Shown here in pieces: positions 7,405 to 16,075 of a stretch of DNA of 41,965 nt (positions are counted from its first letter, which is position 1; every line of letters begins with the position of its first letter). Below the pieces are notes generated by a model, which was not told where the DNA came from, did not search any database, and saw only the letters and a program-made list of their open reading frames with translations. The stretch covers positions 1 to 41,965 of the forward strand of contig CAMDLT010000034.1 of NCBI GenBank assembly GCA_945901855.1, given 5' to 3'. This stretch comes from Asaia bogorensis (GTDB taxonomy: Bacteria; Pseudomonadota; Alphaproteobacteria; CACIAM-22H2). The position numbers and the translations under genes are program-made.

Positions 7405-8369
7405 CAGGGTGCGGCGGTTTCTTCGGCGGCAGCCTTGCCAGGGGGCGGGCCGCTGCGCAGTTTGTCTTCGCCCAAAAACAGCACGATCGGGGCGGCAATG
7501 AAGATCGAAGAGGATGTCGCGAGGATGATGCCAAAAAGCATGCACCACGCAAATTCCTCAAGCGCCTCGCCGCCAAAAAGAGCGAGCGGCAGGGTTGCAA
7601 GAAACGTCGCCAACGACGTGCCGATCGTGCGCGACATGGTCTCGTTAATCGAAAGATCCACTAGATCGCGTAGCGGCATGGATTTGTATTTGCGCAGATT
7701 TTCGCGTACGCGGTCGTACACAACGACCTTGTCGTTGATCGAATAACCCATCACGGTCAGCAAAGCCGCGATTGCCACCAAATTGAACTGGAAGTCTGTC
7801 ACGACGTAGAACCCGACCATCTTGGTGATGTCCAAGATAAGCGTCACCACGGCGCCGACGCCAAACTGCCATTCGAAACGAAACCAAATATAAAGCAGCA
7901 TCGCGACCATGCTGAGCCCAAGTGCCAGCATCCCGTTGCGGAAGAGCTCTTCCGAGACCGACGCGCCAACAGCCTCGACACGCCGTATCTGCAAACCTGG
8001 AAAGGTTTGCTGCAAAGATCCGCGCACGCGCTCGACCGCACGCTGCTGGGCGGCATCGTCGCCGGGCTGGCGCTCGAGACGGATCAATACGTCGTTGGGC
8101 GTACCGAATTGCTGCAAACCCGCCTGTCCGACGCTTTGGGTTTGAAGAAGCGCTCGGATCGCAGGAAAGTCGGCCGGCTCCGCCGTTCGCGCCTCGATGA
8201 CGATGCCGCCCTTGAAATCGATGCCGTAATTCAAACCCGGGTAGAAATAGAGCACGATCGACAGGATCGACAGCAATGCCGACACCCCGACGCCTGCAAA
8301 CCGGCCTTTCATAAATTTGATGTCGGTCTTGTCGGGAAAGAACCGCAATTGAGGGAAAAAGCGAATCAT
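7404..8369 (-). CDS. secF: Protein translocase subunit SecF
   Basis: 321 residues, the standard size. SecF pairs with SecD in the inner membrane and uses the proton gradient to complete export through SecYEG. Visible features are an N-terminal membrane segment, the family motif NYGIDFKGG at the start of the periplasmic domain, and a C-terminal RND-type bundle including VMGYSINDKVVVYDRVREN and GTSLATFLATLPLALF. Start ATG 8369 lies 10 bp after the secD stop. Its stop overlaps the Mth938 gene start by one base. Confidence 0.97.
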   Translation of the reverse strand: MIRFFPQLRFFPDKTDIKFMKGRFAGVGVSALLSILSIVLYFYPGLNYGIDFKGGIVIEARTAEPADFPAIRALLQTQSVGQAGLQQFGTPNDVLIRLERQPGDDAAQQRAVERVRGSLQQTFPGLQIRRVEAVGASVSEELFRNGMLALGLSMVAMLLYIWFRFEWQFGVGAVVTLILDITKMVGFYVVTDFQFNLVAIAALLTVMGYSINDKVVVYDRVRENLRKYKSMPLRDLVDLSINETMSRTIGTSLATFLATLPLALFGGEALEEFAWCMLFGIILATSSSIFIAAPIVLFLGEDKLRSGPPPGKAAAEETAAP

Positions 8370-8379
8370 TTTGTTTCCT

Positions 8380-9987
8380 TCAGACCGGCAAAGCTTCGCG
8401 CTTTTTGGTGCGCAGCCACAGGACCATCAAGAGGCGCACGAGCACGGTCGCGGTGAACATCGAGGTAAGGATGCCAAGGGTGATGGTAACCGCAAAACCG
8501 CGCACGGCCCCGGAGCCGAATGCGAATAAAAGCACCATCTTGATCAGTGTCGTGAGGTTGGAGTCGACAATGGTGGAAAAAGCCCGCGAGAAACCCGCTT
8601 CCATTGCCGCATAGGGGGTTTTCCCGAGTGCCGTTTCCTCGCGAATGCGCTCGTTGATCAGAATATTCGCATCAACGGAAAGGCCCAACGTCAGCAGCAG
8701 ACCCGCCATGCCGGGCAGCGTCAAAGTCGCGTTCATCATCGACAGGGCAGCGACCGTCAAGAACAGGTTCGCAACAAGACCGATGCAGGCGAACAGACCA
8801 AATAGGCCGTAGCTCCAGACGATGAAACCGAAGACCAGCAAAACCCCGACCAAGATCGAAGCGACGCCCGCTTTGATCGCGTCAGCCCCAAGGTCAGGCC
8901 CGACCGTGCGCTCCTCCACAATCGTCAACGGCGCGGGCAACGCACCCGCGCGCAACAGCACGGCAAGGTCCTGCGCGTCGCGCGCCGTGAAACGGCCAGA
9001 GATTTGCCCGCGTCCGCCCGTAATGGGCTCGCGAATGACCGGCGCGCTGATAACTTTGTCGTCGAGCACGATCGCAAACGGCCGACCCACATTTTGGCGC
9101 GTAACGTCGCCGAAGCGCCGCGCCCCCAACGAATCAAATTCGAAATTGACGACCCACTCGCCTGTTTGCGGATTGGTACCTGCGGATGCGCGCGTCAGAT
9201 TGGCGCCTTCCACTTCCACGCGTTGGCGGACGGCGTAAAGCGTCGCCTGCCCGTCCGCGCGACGTTCGTTTTCCGCGCGCATGAATTCGACGCCTGGCGG
9301 CGGACGCTGACCCGAATAGGGATCGGCATTCTGATCGAGCAAGCGGAATGTCATCTTTGCAGTGGTGCCGAGCAGGCGTTTGATCCGGTCCGGATCGTCG
9401 ATGCCGGGCAACTGCACCAGGATGCGGTTGGCCCCCTGGCGCGCAATCGTCGGTTCGTTGACGCCGGTTTCGTCGATGCGGCGTCGAACGATCTCGATCG
9501 ATTGCTGTACGGCCTGCGTGGCCTTGTCGCGCAAAGCAACTTCCGTCAGCAGGATCGTGATCGTGCCGTCCGGCGCGGCCTGGATGTCGAGATCCGGCGT
9601 CCCGCCGCCCAGAGCGCCGCTACCGACCATCGTGACAAGTTCGCGCAATGCGCGCACAGCGTCGCCAGCTTGGCCCGCCTCGCGAACCTGGAACAAAACC
9701 GCGTTTTCGCGTGTGGAAATGCCCACAATCGCGATATTGGCCGCGCGCATGCGCGTGCGCACTTGGTCCTGAATTGTCGCCAAGCGGTCGCGTACCACGG
9801 CGGGCATATCAACTTCCAGGAGCAGATATGACCCGCCGCGCAAATCGAGACCGAGATTCATTGCCGTATACGGCACCGCTTCCGGCCACCAGGTCGGCCG
9901 CGGGAACGCGTTCGGCAACGACAAAAGCACGCCGACAAAACAGATGCCGACGATCGACCAAATTTTCCAACGCGCAAAAAACAGCAT
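8380..9987 (-). CDS. secD: Protein translocase subunit SecD
   Basis: 535 residues, full length. The N-terminal membrane helix (about 9-27) is followed by NLGLDLRGGSYLLLEVD, the classical SecD periplasmic motif. The P1 domain extends to about residue 330 with RIDETGVNEPTIARQGANR and the LPGIDDPDRIK segment. The C-terminal six-helix RND bundle contains GLSVDANILINERIREE and ends in a short basic tail. Order yajC-secD-secF on the minus strand indicates an operon; 25 bp separate it from yajC. Confidence 0.97.
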   Translation of the reverse strand: MLFFARWKIWSIVGICFVGVLLSLPNAFPRPTWWPEAVPYTAMNLGLDLRGGSYLLLEVDMPAVVRDRLATIQDQVRTRMRAANIAIVGISTRENAVLFQVREAGQAGDAVRALRELVTMVGSGALGGGTPDLDIQAAPDGTITILLTEVALRDKATQAVQQSIEIVRRRIDETGVNEPTIARQGANRILVQLPGIDDPDRIKRLLGTTAKMTFRLLDQNADPYSGQRPPPGVEFMRAENERRADGQATLYAVRQRVEVEGANLTRASAGTNPQTGEWVVNFEFDSLGARRFGDVTRQNVGRPFAIVLDDKVISAPVIREPITGGRGQISGRFTARDAQDLAVLLRAGALPAPLTIVEERTVGPDLGADAIKAGVASILVGVLLVFGFIVWSYGLFGLFACIGLVANLFLTVAALSMMNATLTLPGMAGLLLTLGLSVDANILINERIREETALGKTPYAAMEAGFSRAFSTIVDSNLTTLIKMVLLFAFGSGAVRGFAVTITLGILTSMFTATVLVRLLMVLWLRTKKREALPV

Positions 9988-10012
9988 TTATCGGCCCCGG
10001 GCGAACGCGCGC

Positions 10013-10570
10013 CTAGTCCTTCAAAGTCGCAACAAACTCGTCATGGCCCAAGCGCGCATACAGTTTGCGTTTGACCGGGTCCTTGAGCGTGTCGATCGCT
10101 TCGGCAGCGGACGGATCCGACGACTTGCCTTCGATTGCGGCATCGACTTCGGCCTGACCGGCATTTTCGGGCACGCCCAGAATCTGCCAATAGGTCGGCC
10201 CAGAAGGTGCTGCTTTCTTTTCGGCCTTTTCGGACTTTTCATCCGGGCCGGCCGCTTCGGTCTTGGCCATGATCTCCGCGACCATCGAGCGGATGATGCG
10301 CACGCGCACACCGTCCGAGATTTCGATCACGGCCTCGCGGTCATTGACGACGCGCTGCACCGTGCCGATCATCCCGCCGCTCGTGACGATCCGGTCGCCG
10401 CGCTTCATCGCATCGATCATCGCCTTGTGTTCTTTGACCTTCTTTTGCTGCGGGCGAATGATCAAAAAGTAAAAAACGACGAAAATCAGCACCAACGGCA
10501 GCAATTGGATCAAAAAGTCGCTGCCGCCGCCGCCGCCTGCAGCCTGCGCATAGGCGGGAGAAATGAACAT
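10013..10570 (-). CDS. yajC: YajC with C-terminal degenerate J-like domain
   Basis: 185 residues from ATG 10570. This start is chosen over an upstream TTG at 10588 because GGAG lies nine bases before it and MFISPAYAQA is a typical alphaproteobacterial YajC N-terminus. Residues 18-38 form the single membrane helix, followed by IIRPQQKKVKEHKAMI and RGDRIVTSGGMIGTV, the YajC core, to about residue 102. YajC associates with SecDF. Ordinary YajC ends near 110 residues. Here a Lys/Glu linker (103-123) leads to a second domain at about 127-179: YWQILGVPENAGQAEVDAAI, then AEAIDTLKDPVKRKLYARLG and HDEF. This resembles a DnaJ J-domain with the HPD loop missing. Confidence 0.93.
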   Translation of the reverse strand: MFISPAYAQAAGGGGGSDFLIQLLPLVLIFVVFYFLIIRPQQKKVKEHKAMIDAMKRGDRIVTSGGMIGTVQRVVNDREAVIEISDGVRVRIIRSMVAEIMAKTEAAGPDEKSEKAEKKAAPSGPTYWQILGVPENAGQAEVDAAIEGKSSDPSAAEAIDTLKDPVKRKLYARLGHDEFVATLKD

Positions 10571-10614
10571 CGCGAGAAACTCCGTCAACGAGGGGGTTTT
10601 AAGTTCGGGCGCGA

Positions 10615-10642
10615 ACTATAGCCACCTCGCGCTTAAAAGCAA
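10615..10642 (-). promoter_or_regulatory. Candidate sigma-70-type promoter of yajC-secDF
   Basis: On the minus strand TTGCTT (10642-10637) is followed after 16 bases by TATAGT (10620-10615), 44 bases before the yajC ATG. The -10 matches the consensus at five of six positions; the -35 is weaker. It is the only promoter-like arrangement I found in the yajC / DUF815 divergent region. Confidence 0.45.
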
Positions 10643-10737
10643 CGCCCCCCTTCGGCCCAAATCGTCCTTTTGAATTGACCACTTGGCTGCTGGGGGATAG
10701 TTTTCGCCGCTCTTTCAACGATCGGGACTCGCGACAA

Positions 10738-11595
10738 ATGGACGACGCCAAGACACTTGCCCTGCTTGCCCGAATTGCCGACGCGCTTGAACGACTGGCT
10801 CCGCCCGCCTCGATTTCCGCCGACCTGGACGCGGGTGATGCGTTTGTGTGGCATGCCGAGGGGCGCCGCCTGGAAGCAATCTTGAAGGTCAATCGCGTCG
10901 ATCTCGACCTGCTGCGCGGCGTCGAGCGCCAGCGCGAGACGCTTTACGCCAACACGCTGCGCTTTGCGCAAGGCCTGCCGGCCAACAATGTGTTGCTTTG
11001 GGGGGCTCGCGGAACCGGCAAATCCTCGCTCGTCAAAGCCGTGCACTCTGCAATCAACGACAAGCACCCGCGCTCGGTCGCGCTCGTCGAAATCCACCGC
11101 GAGGACATTCCCTCCCTGCCCTTGCTGCTCACGCATGTGCGCGCCAAAAAGCGACCCGTTGTGATTTTTTGCGACGATCTCTCCTTCGACGGTCAGGATG
11201 CGGCGTACAAATCGCTGAAAGCCGTTCTGGATGGCGGCATCGAGGGGCGACCCGAGAACGTCGTGTTTTACGCCACTTCCAATCGCCGCCATCTGATGGC
11301 GCGCGATATGATCGAAAACGAGCGCTCAACCGCGATCAATCCCCACGAAGCTGTCGAAGAAAAAGTCTCGCTCTCCGACCGGTTTGGATTGTGGCTCGGT
11401 TTCCACAATGCCGATCAGGATACGTATTTCGCGATGATCGAGGGCTACGCCAAGCGCTACGGCCTGGATATTTCGGTGGAAGAATTGCACGCCCAAGCCA
11501 ACGAATGGTCTGTGACGCGCGGCGCCCGTTCGGGGCGCGTGGCATGGCAGTTCGTGCAGGATTTGGCCGGACGCTTGGGCAAGCGGCTGGATTAA
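10738..11595 (+). CDS. DUF815 family AAA-type ATP-binding protein
   Basis: 285 residues from ATG 10738; an upstream TTG at 10675 would add 21 residues that look non-coding. The Walker A motif is LLWGARGTGKSSLVKAV near the middle, Walker B is PVVIFCDDLSF, and a sensor-1-like stretch reads VVFYATSNRRHLM. Together with EKVSLSDRFGLWLGF these are hallmarks of DUF815, a conserved bacterial P-loop family of unknown function. The N-terminal about 80 residues are helical and may bind a partner. It is divergent from yajC, and its stop overlaps the convergent nlpD-like stop by 4 bp. Confidence 0.9.
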   Translation: MDDAKTLALLARIADALERLAPPASISADLDAGDAFVWHAEGRRLEAILKVNRVDLDLLRGVERQRETLYANTLRFAQGLPANNVLLWGARGTGKSSLVKAVHSAINDKHPRSVALVEIHREDIPSLPLLLTHVRAKKRPVVIFCDDLSFDGQDAAYKSLKAVLDGGIEGRPENVVFYATSNRRHLMARDMIENERSTAINPHEAVEEKVSLSDRFGLWLGFHNADQDTYFAMIEGYAKRYGLDISVEELHAQANEWSVTRGARSGRVAWQFVQDLAGRLGKRLD

Positions 11596-12692
11596 TTCGC
11601 GGCCGTCGCCGAACCCAAGAACTCGACTGGGTTGGCGGCGCGCGTTCCCCGTCGTACTTCAAAATGCAGTTGTGGCGTGCTGACGTTGCCCGTCGCGCCA
11701 ACGCGGCCGATCGTCTGGCCGCGGCGCACGGTTTCGCCGCGCTGGACCAGCAGTTCGTCGGCATGCGCATAAGCCGTAACCGTGCCGCCCTCATGGCGCA
11801 GCAGCAAGAGATTGCCAAAGCCTCGCAACTCATTGCCGGCGTAGATTACAACGCCGCTGTCTGCCGCGCGAAACGGCGTGCCGCGCGGAGCCGCGATATT
11901 GATCCCGTCATTTTGCAAGCCGCCGGCTTTCGGGCCAAAGTCGGAAACAACAACGCCGCGCACCGGCCAAAGCAAACGGCCGACTGCCCCGCTATCGACC
12001 GGTGCCGCCAGCGGATGGGCTGGCGCTGGCGGCGGCACGGCGGCAAGGTGGGGGGGGGGTGATTGCACGGTTGACGGGGGTACAATCGGCAGGGGGGCTC
12101 GTGCCGGGGCCGATGCCGGGGGTGGCGGGGCATTCGTGGGTTGGACCGGCGCGGATGGCGCTATTGGGACCAGCGGCGGACTCGGTGCGGAAACAACGGT
12201 CTGGACCGGAACCACCGCAACGCTTGAAACAACCGGCGAATCGGCTCGTTCGGGAATGATCAAACGCTGGCCGACACGGATCGAGAATGGCGGCTCGATC
12301 CCGTTTACCCGCACGAGTTCGCGCAGCGGCACGCCGTAACGCTGGGCAAGCTGCGACGCGGTGTCGCCCGCGCGCACCTCGTGCGTGCGCACGTTTGGGA
12401 TCGTCAGGCGCGCGCCCGTTTCAATAGCGAATGGCGGGACCAAGCGATTGGCATCGATCAACGCGCGTGTCGGCACGCCCGCGCGGCGCGCGACAGTAAA
12501 CAGCGTATCGCCGTCGCGTACCGTATAGACCGAACCGGGGGCGATCGGCGCGCCGACAGGGCTTGTGGCAGGCGCGGTTGCCACCGATGGTGCGGTCGGG
12601 CGTACAGAGCCGAGCGTAACAGGCGCCGGCGGCCCGCTGCGCGCGCACGCTGCCAGCAATCCAATCGCCGCGATGACAAAAACAAAACGCAT
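11592..12692 (-). CDS. nlpD: NlpD-like lipoprotein: two LysM domains and degenerate M23 (LytM) domain
   Basis: 366 residues. A lipoprotein signal ends in LLAAC with Cys16 as lipidation site. LysM domains lie at about 55-100 (VYTVRDGDTLFTVARRAGVP) and 103-148 (THEVRAGDTASQLAQRYGVP), and bind peptidoglycan. A long Pro/Ala linker runs to about 235. The M23 domain follows, ending TPQLHFEVRRG. In active LytM enzymes the first zinc ligands come from an HxGxD-like segment; here the aligned segment is NDGINIAAPRGTP, with His and Asp both replaced by Asn. It is therefore expected to activate an amidase rather than cut peptidoglycan itself, as known for NlpD and EnvC. It lies 38 bp downstream of pcm. 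Confidence 0.9.
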   Translation of the reverse strand: MRFVFVIAAIGLLAACARSGPPAPVTLGSVRPTAPSVATAPATSPVGAPIAPGSVYTVRDGDTLFTVARRAGVPTRALIDANRLVPPFAIETGARLTIPNVRTHEVRAGDTASQLAQRYGVPLRELVRVNGIEPPFSIRVGQRLIIPERADSPVVSSVAVVPVQTVVSAPSPPLVPIAPSAPVQPTNAPPPPASAPARAPLPIVPPSTVQSPPPHLAAVPPPAPAHPLAAPVDSGAVGRLLWPVRGVVVSDFGPKAGGLQNDGINIAAPRGTPFRAADSGVVIYAGNELRGFGNLLLLRHEGGTVTAYAHADELLVQRGETVRRGQTIGRVGATGNVSTPQLHFEVRRGTRAANPVEFLGSATAAN

Positions 12693-12730
12693 GCCTGCCC
12701 GCAGGCGCTCCTTGATTTCAGCCCAAAAAC

Positions 12731-13366
12731 TTAGATCGGCAGACCGGCCACCATCGGCACGAATCGGACGGCATCGAGTTCTTCAATGGTCGCACGACCG
12801 TCGGTCTTACGCACGCGGATCAGAACTTGCGTACGTTTTTCGCGCCCCACCGGCAACACCATGACGCCGCCGTCGGCCAATTGATCGACCAAAACGCCGG
12901 GAATTTCGGCCGGTGCCGCCGTCACGATAATACGCTCGAACGGCATTTGCGCCTGCCAGCCTTGCCAGCCGTCGCCAAATTTGGTCGTCACGTTGTGGAT
13001 GCGCAGCGCCTTGAAGCGCGCCTCGGCCTCCTGCATCAGTTCGCGATGGCGCTCGATCGTGTAGACGCGCCGCACCATGCGCGCCAGCACGCACGTCTGG
13101 TAGCCAGAGCCCGTGCCGATCTCCAGCACCTTCATGCGCGGCCCCGCTTCGAGCGCCTGGCTCATCAAACCTACGACCGACGGCCGCGACAATGTCTGTG
13201 CGTGGCCGATGGGAAGCGCAGCATCTTCGTAGGCGCGGTCGCGGAAAGTTGGCGGCACAAAAGCTTCGCGCGGCACGCGTTCGATTGCCGACAAAACGGC
13301 CGTGTCGCCGATACCGGCAGCGCGAAGATCCATCAATAGACGGATGCGATGATTGGGCGTGCTCAT
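12731..13366 (-). CDS. pcm: Protein-L-isoaspartate O-methyltransferase
   Basis: 211 residues from ATG 13366, which overlaps the surE stop by 4 bp; the longer open frame upstream is inside surE. Pcm methylates isoaspartyl residues in damaged proteins using S-adenosylmethionine. Features are REAFVPPTFRDRAYEDAALP in the N-terminal half, the substrate-loop region GHAQTLSRPSVVGLM, and the SAM-binding motif VLEIGTGSGYQTCVLA. The C-terminal strand region contains DQLADGGVMVLPVG. Linkage to surE is conserved in many proteobacteria. Confidence 0.96.
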   Translation of the reverse strand: MSTPNHRIRLLMDLRAAGIGDTAVLSAIERVPREAFVPPTFRDRAYEDAALPIGHAQTLSRPSVVGLMSQALEAGPRMKVLEIGTGSGYQTCVLARMVRRVYTIERHRELMQEAEARFKALRIHNVTTKFGDGWQGWQAQMPFERIIVTAAPAEIPGVLVDQLADGGVMVLPVGREKRTQVLIRVRKTDGRATIEELDAVRFVPMVAGLPI

Positions 13367-14154
13367 GGAACATCCGCAAAGAGTTGGGCCAACGCCTTGT
13401 GCGTCGGGCGATGCGTGAGATCGAGATGGAGCGGCGTTACCGAATTGTAGCCGCGATCGGTCGCCCAAATGTCGGTGCCCTTGCGGTCGTCATGCCCGCG
13501 AACGGCTGCCCCGATCCAATAATAGGCTTGGCCGCGCGGATCCTGATTGCGCACGATATCGTCCGAAGTTTTGTAACGCCCCTGCACCGTGCGCACGGTG
13601 CCGCGCACGCTTTTGTGAGCGGTATCCGGGAAATTCACGTTCATCAGGACGTTTTCGGGCCAGCCCGTTTGCGCCAGCTTCTTCGCAATAGCGCCTGCAT
13701 GGTGGGCCGCCGTCGCCCATTTGACCGGGTGCGGATGGGTTAAAATCTGCGAAAACGCGATCGCAGGGATGCCCAGGATCGTCGCCTCCATTGCTGCCGC
13801 GACCGTGCCCGAATAGGTCACGTCGTCGGCGAGGTTGCCCCCGCGATTGATGCCCGAAAGACACAAGCTCGGCGGCTTGTCGCGCATGATTTCCTGCAAA
13901 GCGAGCATCACGCTATCGGTCGGCGTTCCGTCGACGGCAAAACGATTGCCGCGCAATTTGCGCACGCGCAGCGGCCTGCGGATCGTCAAGGAGTGGCTGA
14001 CCGCACTTTGTTCGGTTTCCGGGGCGACAACCCAAACATCCGGGCAAAGCGTGCGCGCAATTTTTTCGAGCAAAGCGATGCCTGGCGCATCGATGCCGTC
14101 GTCGTTGCAGACGAGGATGCGAGCTTTCGCAAGATCGATCGGCTTGCCGAACAT
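13363..14154 (-). CDS. surE: 5'/3'-nucleotidase SurE
   Basis: 263 residues from ATG 14154, chosen over an in-frame start at 14190 because AAGGG lies six bases before it. SurE dephosphorylates nucleoside monophosphates in stationary phase. The metal-binding motif VCNDDGIDAPGI sits near the N-terminus, followed by VVAPETEQSAVSHSLT, LSGINRGGNLADDVTYSGTV and GIPAIAFS, all canonical. It is coupled to pcm downstream by an ATGA overlap. In many alphaproteobacteria serS precedes surE; here the upstream neighbour is tatC. Confidence 0.96.
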   Translation of the reverse strand: MFGKPIDLAKARILVCNDDGIDAPGIALLEKIARTLCPDVWVVAPETEQSAVSHSLTIRRPLRVRKLRGNRFAVDGTPTDSVMLALQEIMRDKPPSLCLSGINRGGNLADDVTYSGTVAAAMEATILGIPAIAFSQILTHPHPVKWATAAHHAGAIAKKLAQTGWPENVLMNVNFPDTAHKSVRGTVRTVQGRYKTSDDIVRNQDPRGQAYYWIGAAVRGHDDRKGTDIWATDRGYNSVTPLHLDLTHRPTHKALAQLFADVP

Positions 14155-14223
14155 CGGACCCTTGAAAAACCCGCCCGACGCGTATCGCAAAATCGCGACT
14201 CGAACACCAGACCGGCCTCGAGA

Positions 14224-14253
14224 TTTATACTAGTACCCCGAGTCGGGTGTCCA
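14224..14253 (-). promoter_or_regulatory. Candidate promoter of surE-pcm-nlpD
   Basis: On the minus strand TGGACA (14253-14248) and TATAAA (14229-14224) are separated by 18 bases; each matches the sigma-70 consensus at five of six positions. The spacer contains a perfect 5+1+5 dyad, CCCGA-C-TCGGG (14237-14247). The site sits between the tatC stop and the surE start, 69 bases before the surE ATG, so surE can be transcribed apart from tat. Confidence 0.5.
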
Positions 14254-14285
14254 CAGATCGCCGATTTATGATAAAAAACAACAGC

Positions 14286-15209
14286 CTAACGAGACGTATT
14301 AAAATCTGTCTCGGGCAACGTGGCGATAGGCGTTGTTGTTGCAACAGTTGCAACGGTGGTCCCGGTTGCGGCAGTTCCAGCCGATGCACCGGCCGCCGGG
14401 CTCGGCGTGGGATCCGGTTGCGCATCGCTCTGGGCTTCGTCATCGCTCGACTTGGCGCGGGTCTTTTCCATCGCATAGCCGATCCAGATCGAGCACTCGT
14501 ACAAAAAGTACATCGGGATCGCGAGAGACAGCTGGCTGAACACGTCTGGCGGCGTCACGATGCCCGCAAATGCGACAACGCCGACGACCGCATAGCGGCG
14601 CTTTTCGGCCAACGTCTTGGCCGACAAAATCCCGACGCGCACGAGCAGCAGCAGCAAGACCGGCAACTGAAAACTGATGCCGAATGCAAGAATCAGCGTC
14701 ATCACGAGCGACAGATATTCGCTCATTTTTGCTTCGAGCTGGATCGGCAAAGCGCCGTCGCCCGCGGGCATTTCGAACGAGGCGAAGAATTTCATCGCGA
14801 CGGGCAGCACGCCGTAATAGAGCAGCGTCGCGCCGATCGTGAACATGACCGGCGTTGCGACCAAAAACGGCAGGAAGGCGTTGCGCTCGTGCTTGTAAAG
14901 ACCCGGTGCTACGAACTTCCACAATTGGTTTGCAATGATCGGAAAGGACAGACAAACGCCCGCAAAAAACGCGACTTTGATGTAGGTAAAAAATGCCTCG
15001 GTCGGCGCCGTAAAAATCATCCGCCGACCGGCTTGACCTTCAAAGACATGATTGAGCGGCTGAACCAGAAAATTAAAAATTGGCTGGTGAAACTGATAGG
15101 CGACGATAAACGCGAGAAGAAACGCGACGATCGAATAGACAAGCCGCTGGCGCAATTCGACCAAGTGTTCGAGCAGCGGCATTTTTTTGTCGTCGATCTC
15201 GGCGGCCAC
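14286..15209 (-). CDS. tatC: Sec-independent protein translocase subunit TatC
   Basis: 307 residues from a GTG start at 15209, four bases after the tatB stop. This gives MAAEIDDKKMPLLEHLVELR, the usual TatC N-terminus; ATG 15182 within it is the alternative. TatC is the six-helix receptor for twin-arginine signal peptides. Landmarks are EHLVELRQRL, the periplasmic APTEAFFTYIKV, KFVAPGLYKHER, and the region around VVAFAGIVTPPDVFSQ. The C-terminus carries an extra tail of about 55 residues rich in Ala, Thr, Pro and Asp, after MEKTRAK. The whole tatABC unit is read toward surE. Confidence 0.95.
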   Translation of the reverse strand: MAAEIDDKKMPLLEHLVELRQRLVYSIVAFLLAFIVAYQFHQPIFNFLVQPLNHVFEGQAGRRMIFTAPTEAFFTYIKVAFFAGVCLSFPIIANQLWKFVAPGLYKHERNAFLPFLVATPVMFTIGATLLYYGVLPVAMKFFASFEMPAGDGALPIQLEAKMSEYLSLVMTLILAFGISFQLPVLLLLLVRVGILSAKTLAEKRRYAVVGVVAFAGIVTPPDVFSQLSLAIPMYFLYECSIWIGYAMEKTRAKSSDDEAQSDAQPDPTPSPAAGASAGTAATGTTVATVATTTPIATLPETDFNTSR

Positions 15210-15213
15210 TGGA

Positions 15214-15669
15214 TTATGCGCTTTGTTTGGAGGCTGGTTCGATCGCCGCGACAACCGGACCCGGTGACGGAGATGCGAGCTGAGAAATTGCAGGTTCAGG
15301 AGACGACAGTGCGGCGGCCTCCGGCATCGGCAGAGCTTCGACTGGCGACACCCGCTCGGCGGGCGGCGATGCAAGTGCAGTTTCGACCTGTGCCTTCAGC
15401 TCGCCTTTTGGGTCGATCGCGTTTTGGATAACGTTCGTCATGCCGCCGCTGGCGAGGTTTTGTGCCGACTGGACGTGCTTCTTCACGTCGTCCAATTCGG
15501 ACTCGCGGATCATGTCGTCGACGTTGTTCTGGAACTCGCGCGCCATCGTGCGCGCCTTGCCAACGAAGACGCCAAGCGTGCGCAAGGCCCCCGGCAGCTC
15601 TTTCGGACCGATGAAAATCACCGCCGCAGCGCCGATAAGGACAATTTCGCCCCAGCTCAAATCCAGCAT
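15214..15669 (-). CDS. tatB: Sec-independent protein translocase subunit TatB
   Basis: 151 residues. TatB forms the substrate-receptor complex with TatC. The N-terminal helix MLDLSWGEIVLIGAAAVIFI is followed by the hinge GPKELPGALRTLG and an amphipathic helix through AREFQNNVDDMIRESELDD. The C-terminal half is a Pro/Ala/Ser-rich tail. WGE with GPKELP identifies TatB rather than TatA. It lies between tatA (43 bp upstream) and tatC (4 bp downstream). Confidence 0.95.
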   Translation of the reverse strand: MLDLSWGEIVLIGAAAVIFIGPKELPGALRTLGVFVGKARTMAREFQNNVDDMIRESELDDVKKHVQSAQNLASGGMTNVIQNAIDPKGELKAQVETALASPPAERVSPVEALPMPEAAALSSPEPAISQLASPSPGPVVAAIEPASKQSA

Positions 15670-15712
15670 AACGCCCCCGCGCGCCGAAATTCCGGCCGTC
15701 CGACTGGACAGC

Positions 15713-15952
15713 TCAAACTTTCGGCTTTTCGGCGGTTTGGGGCGCGACTGCCGGTGCCGCCGTTACCTGCGGCGCCGGACCCGAAGTTGTCGCAGCCGTG
15801 TCGGCGGCGGCCTCATCGTCTTTCATGCCTTTTTTGAACGCCTTGATGCCCGACGCCATGTCGCCCATCAGCTTGGGGATCTTGCCCGCACCAAACAGCA
15901 GCAGCACGACCACCAAAAGGATCAGCCAGTGCCAAATGCTTGTCATACCCAT
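15713..15952 (-). CDS. tatA: Sec-independent protein translocase subunit TatA
   Basis: 79 residues. Of two nearby ATG codons, 15952 is favoured over 15946 because GGGAG lies eight bases before it. TatA oligomers form the Tat translocation pathway. The membrane helix is [20 protein letters not shown], the hinge is [11 protein letters not shown], and the amphipathic helix is [16 protein letters not shown]. An Ala/Pro-rich tail follows. It is the first tat gene, 123 bp after the ABC ATPase gene. Confidence 0.96.
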   Translation of the reverse strand: MGMTSIWHWLILLVVVLLLFGAGKIPKLMGDMASGIKAFKKGMKDDEAAADTAATTSGPAPQVTAAPAVAPQTAEKPKV

Positions 15953-16075
15953 AGAATTCGCTCCCGTGAATGTCAAAACTACCGACGCGCAAACGTGCGC
16001 TTGGGTCAAAATCCGGGCGGAGTGTGGCAGACGGACGCGTCCACCGCAACCGCTCCGGCGGTGCCAGCCAACTGC

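Noticed and set aside
14155..14285. Possible tRNA gene or serS remnant between tatC and surE.
   Set aside because: No cloverleaf arms or T-loop motif, and no seryl-tRNA synthetase motif in any frame.
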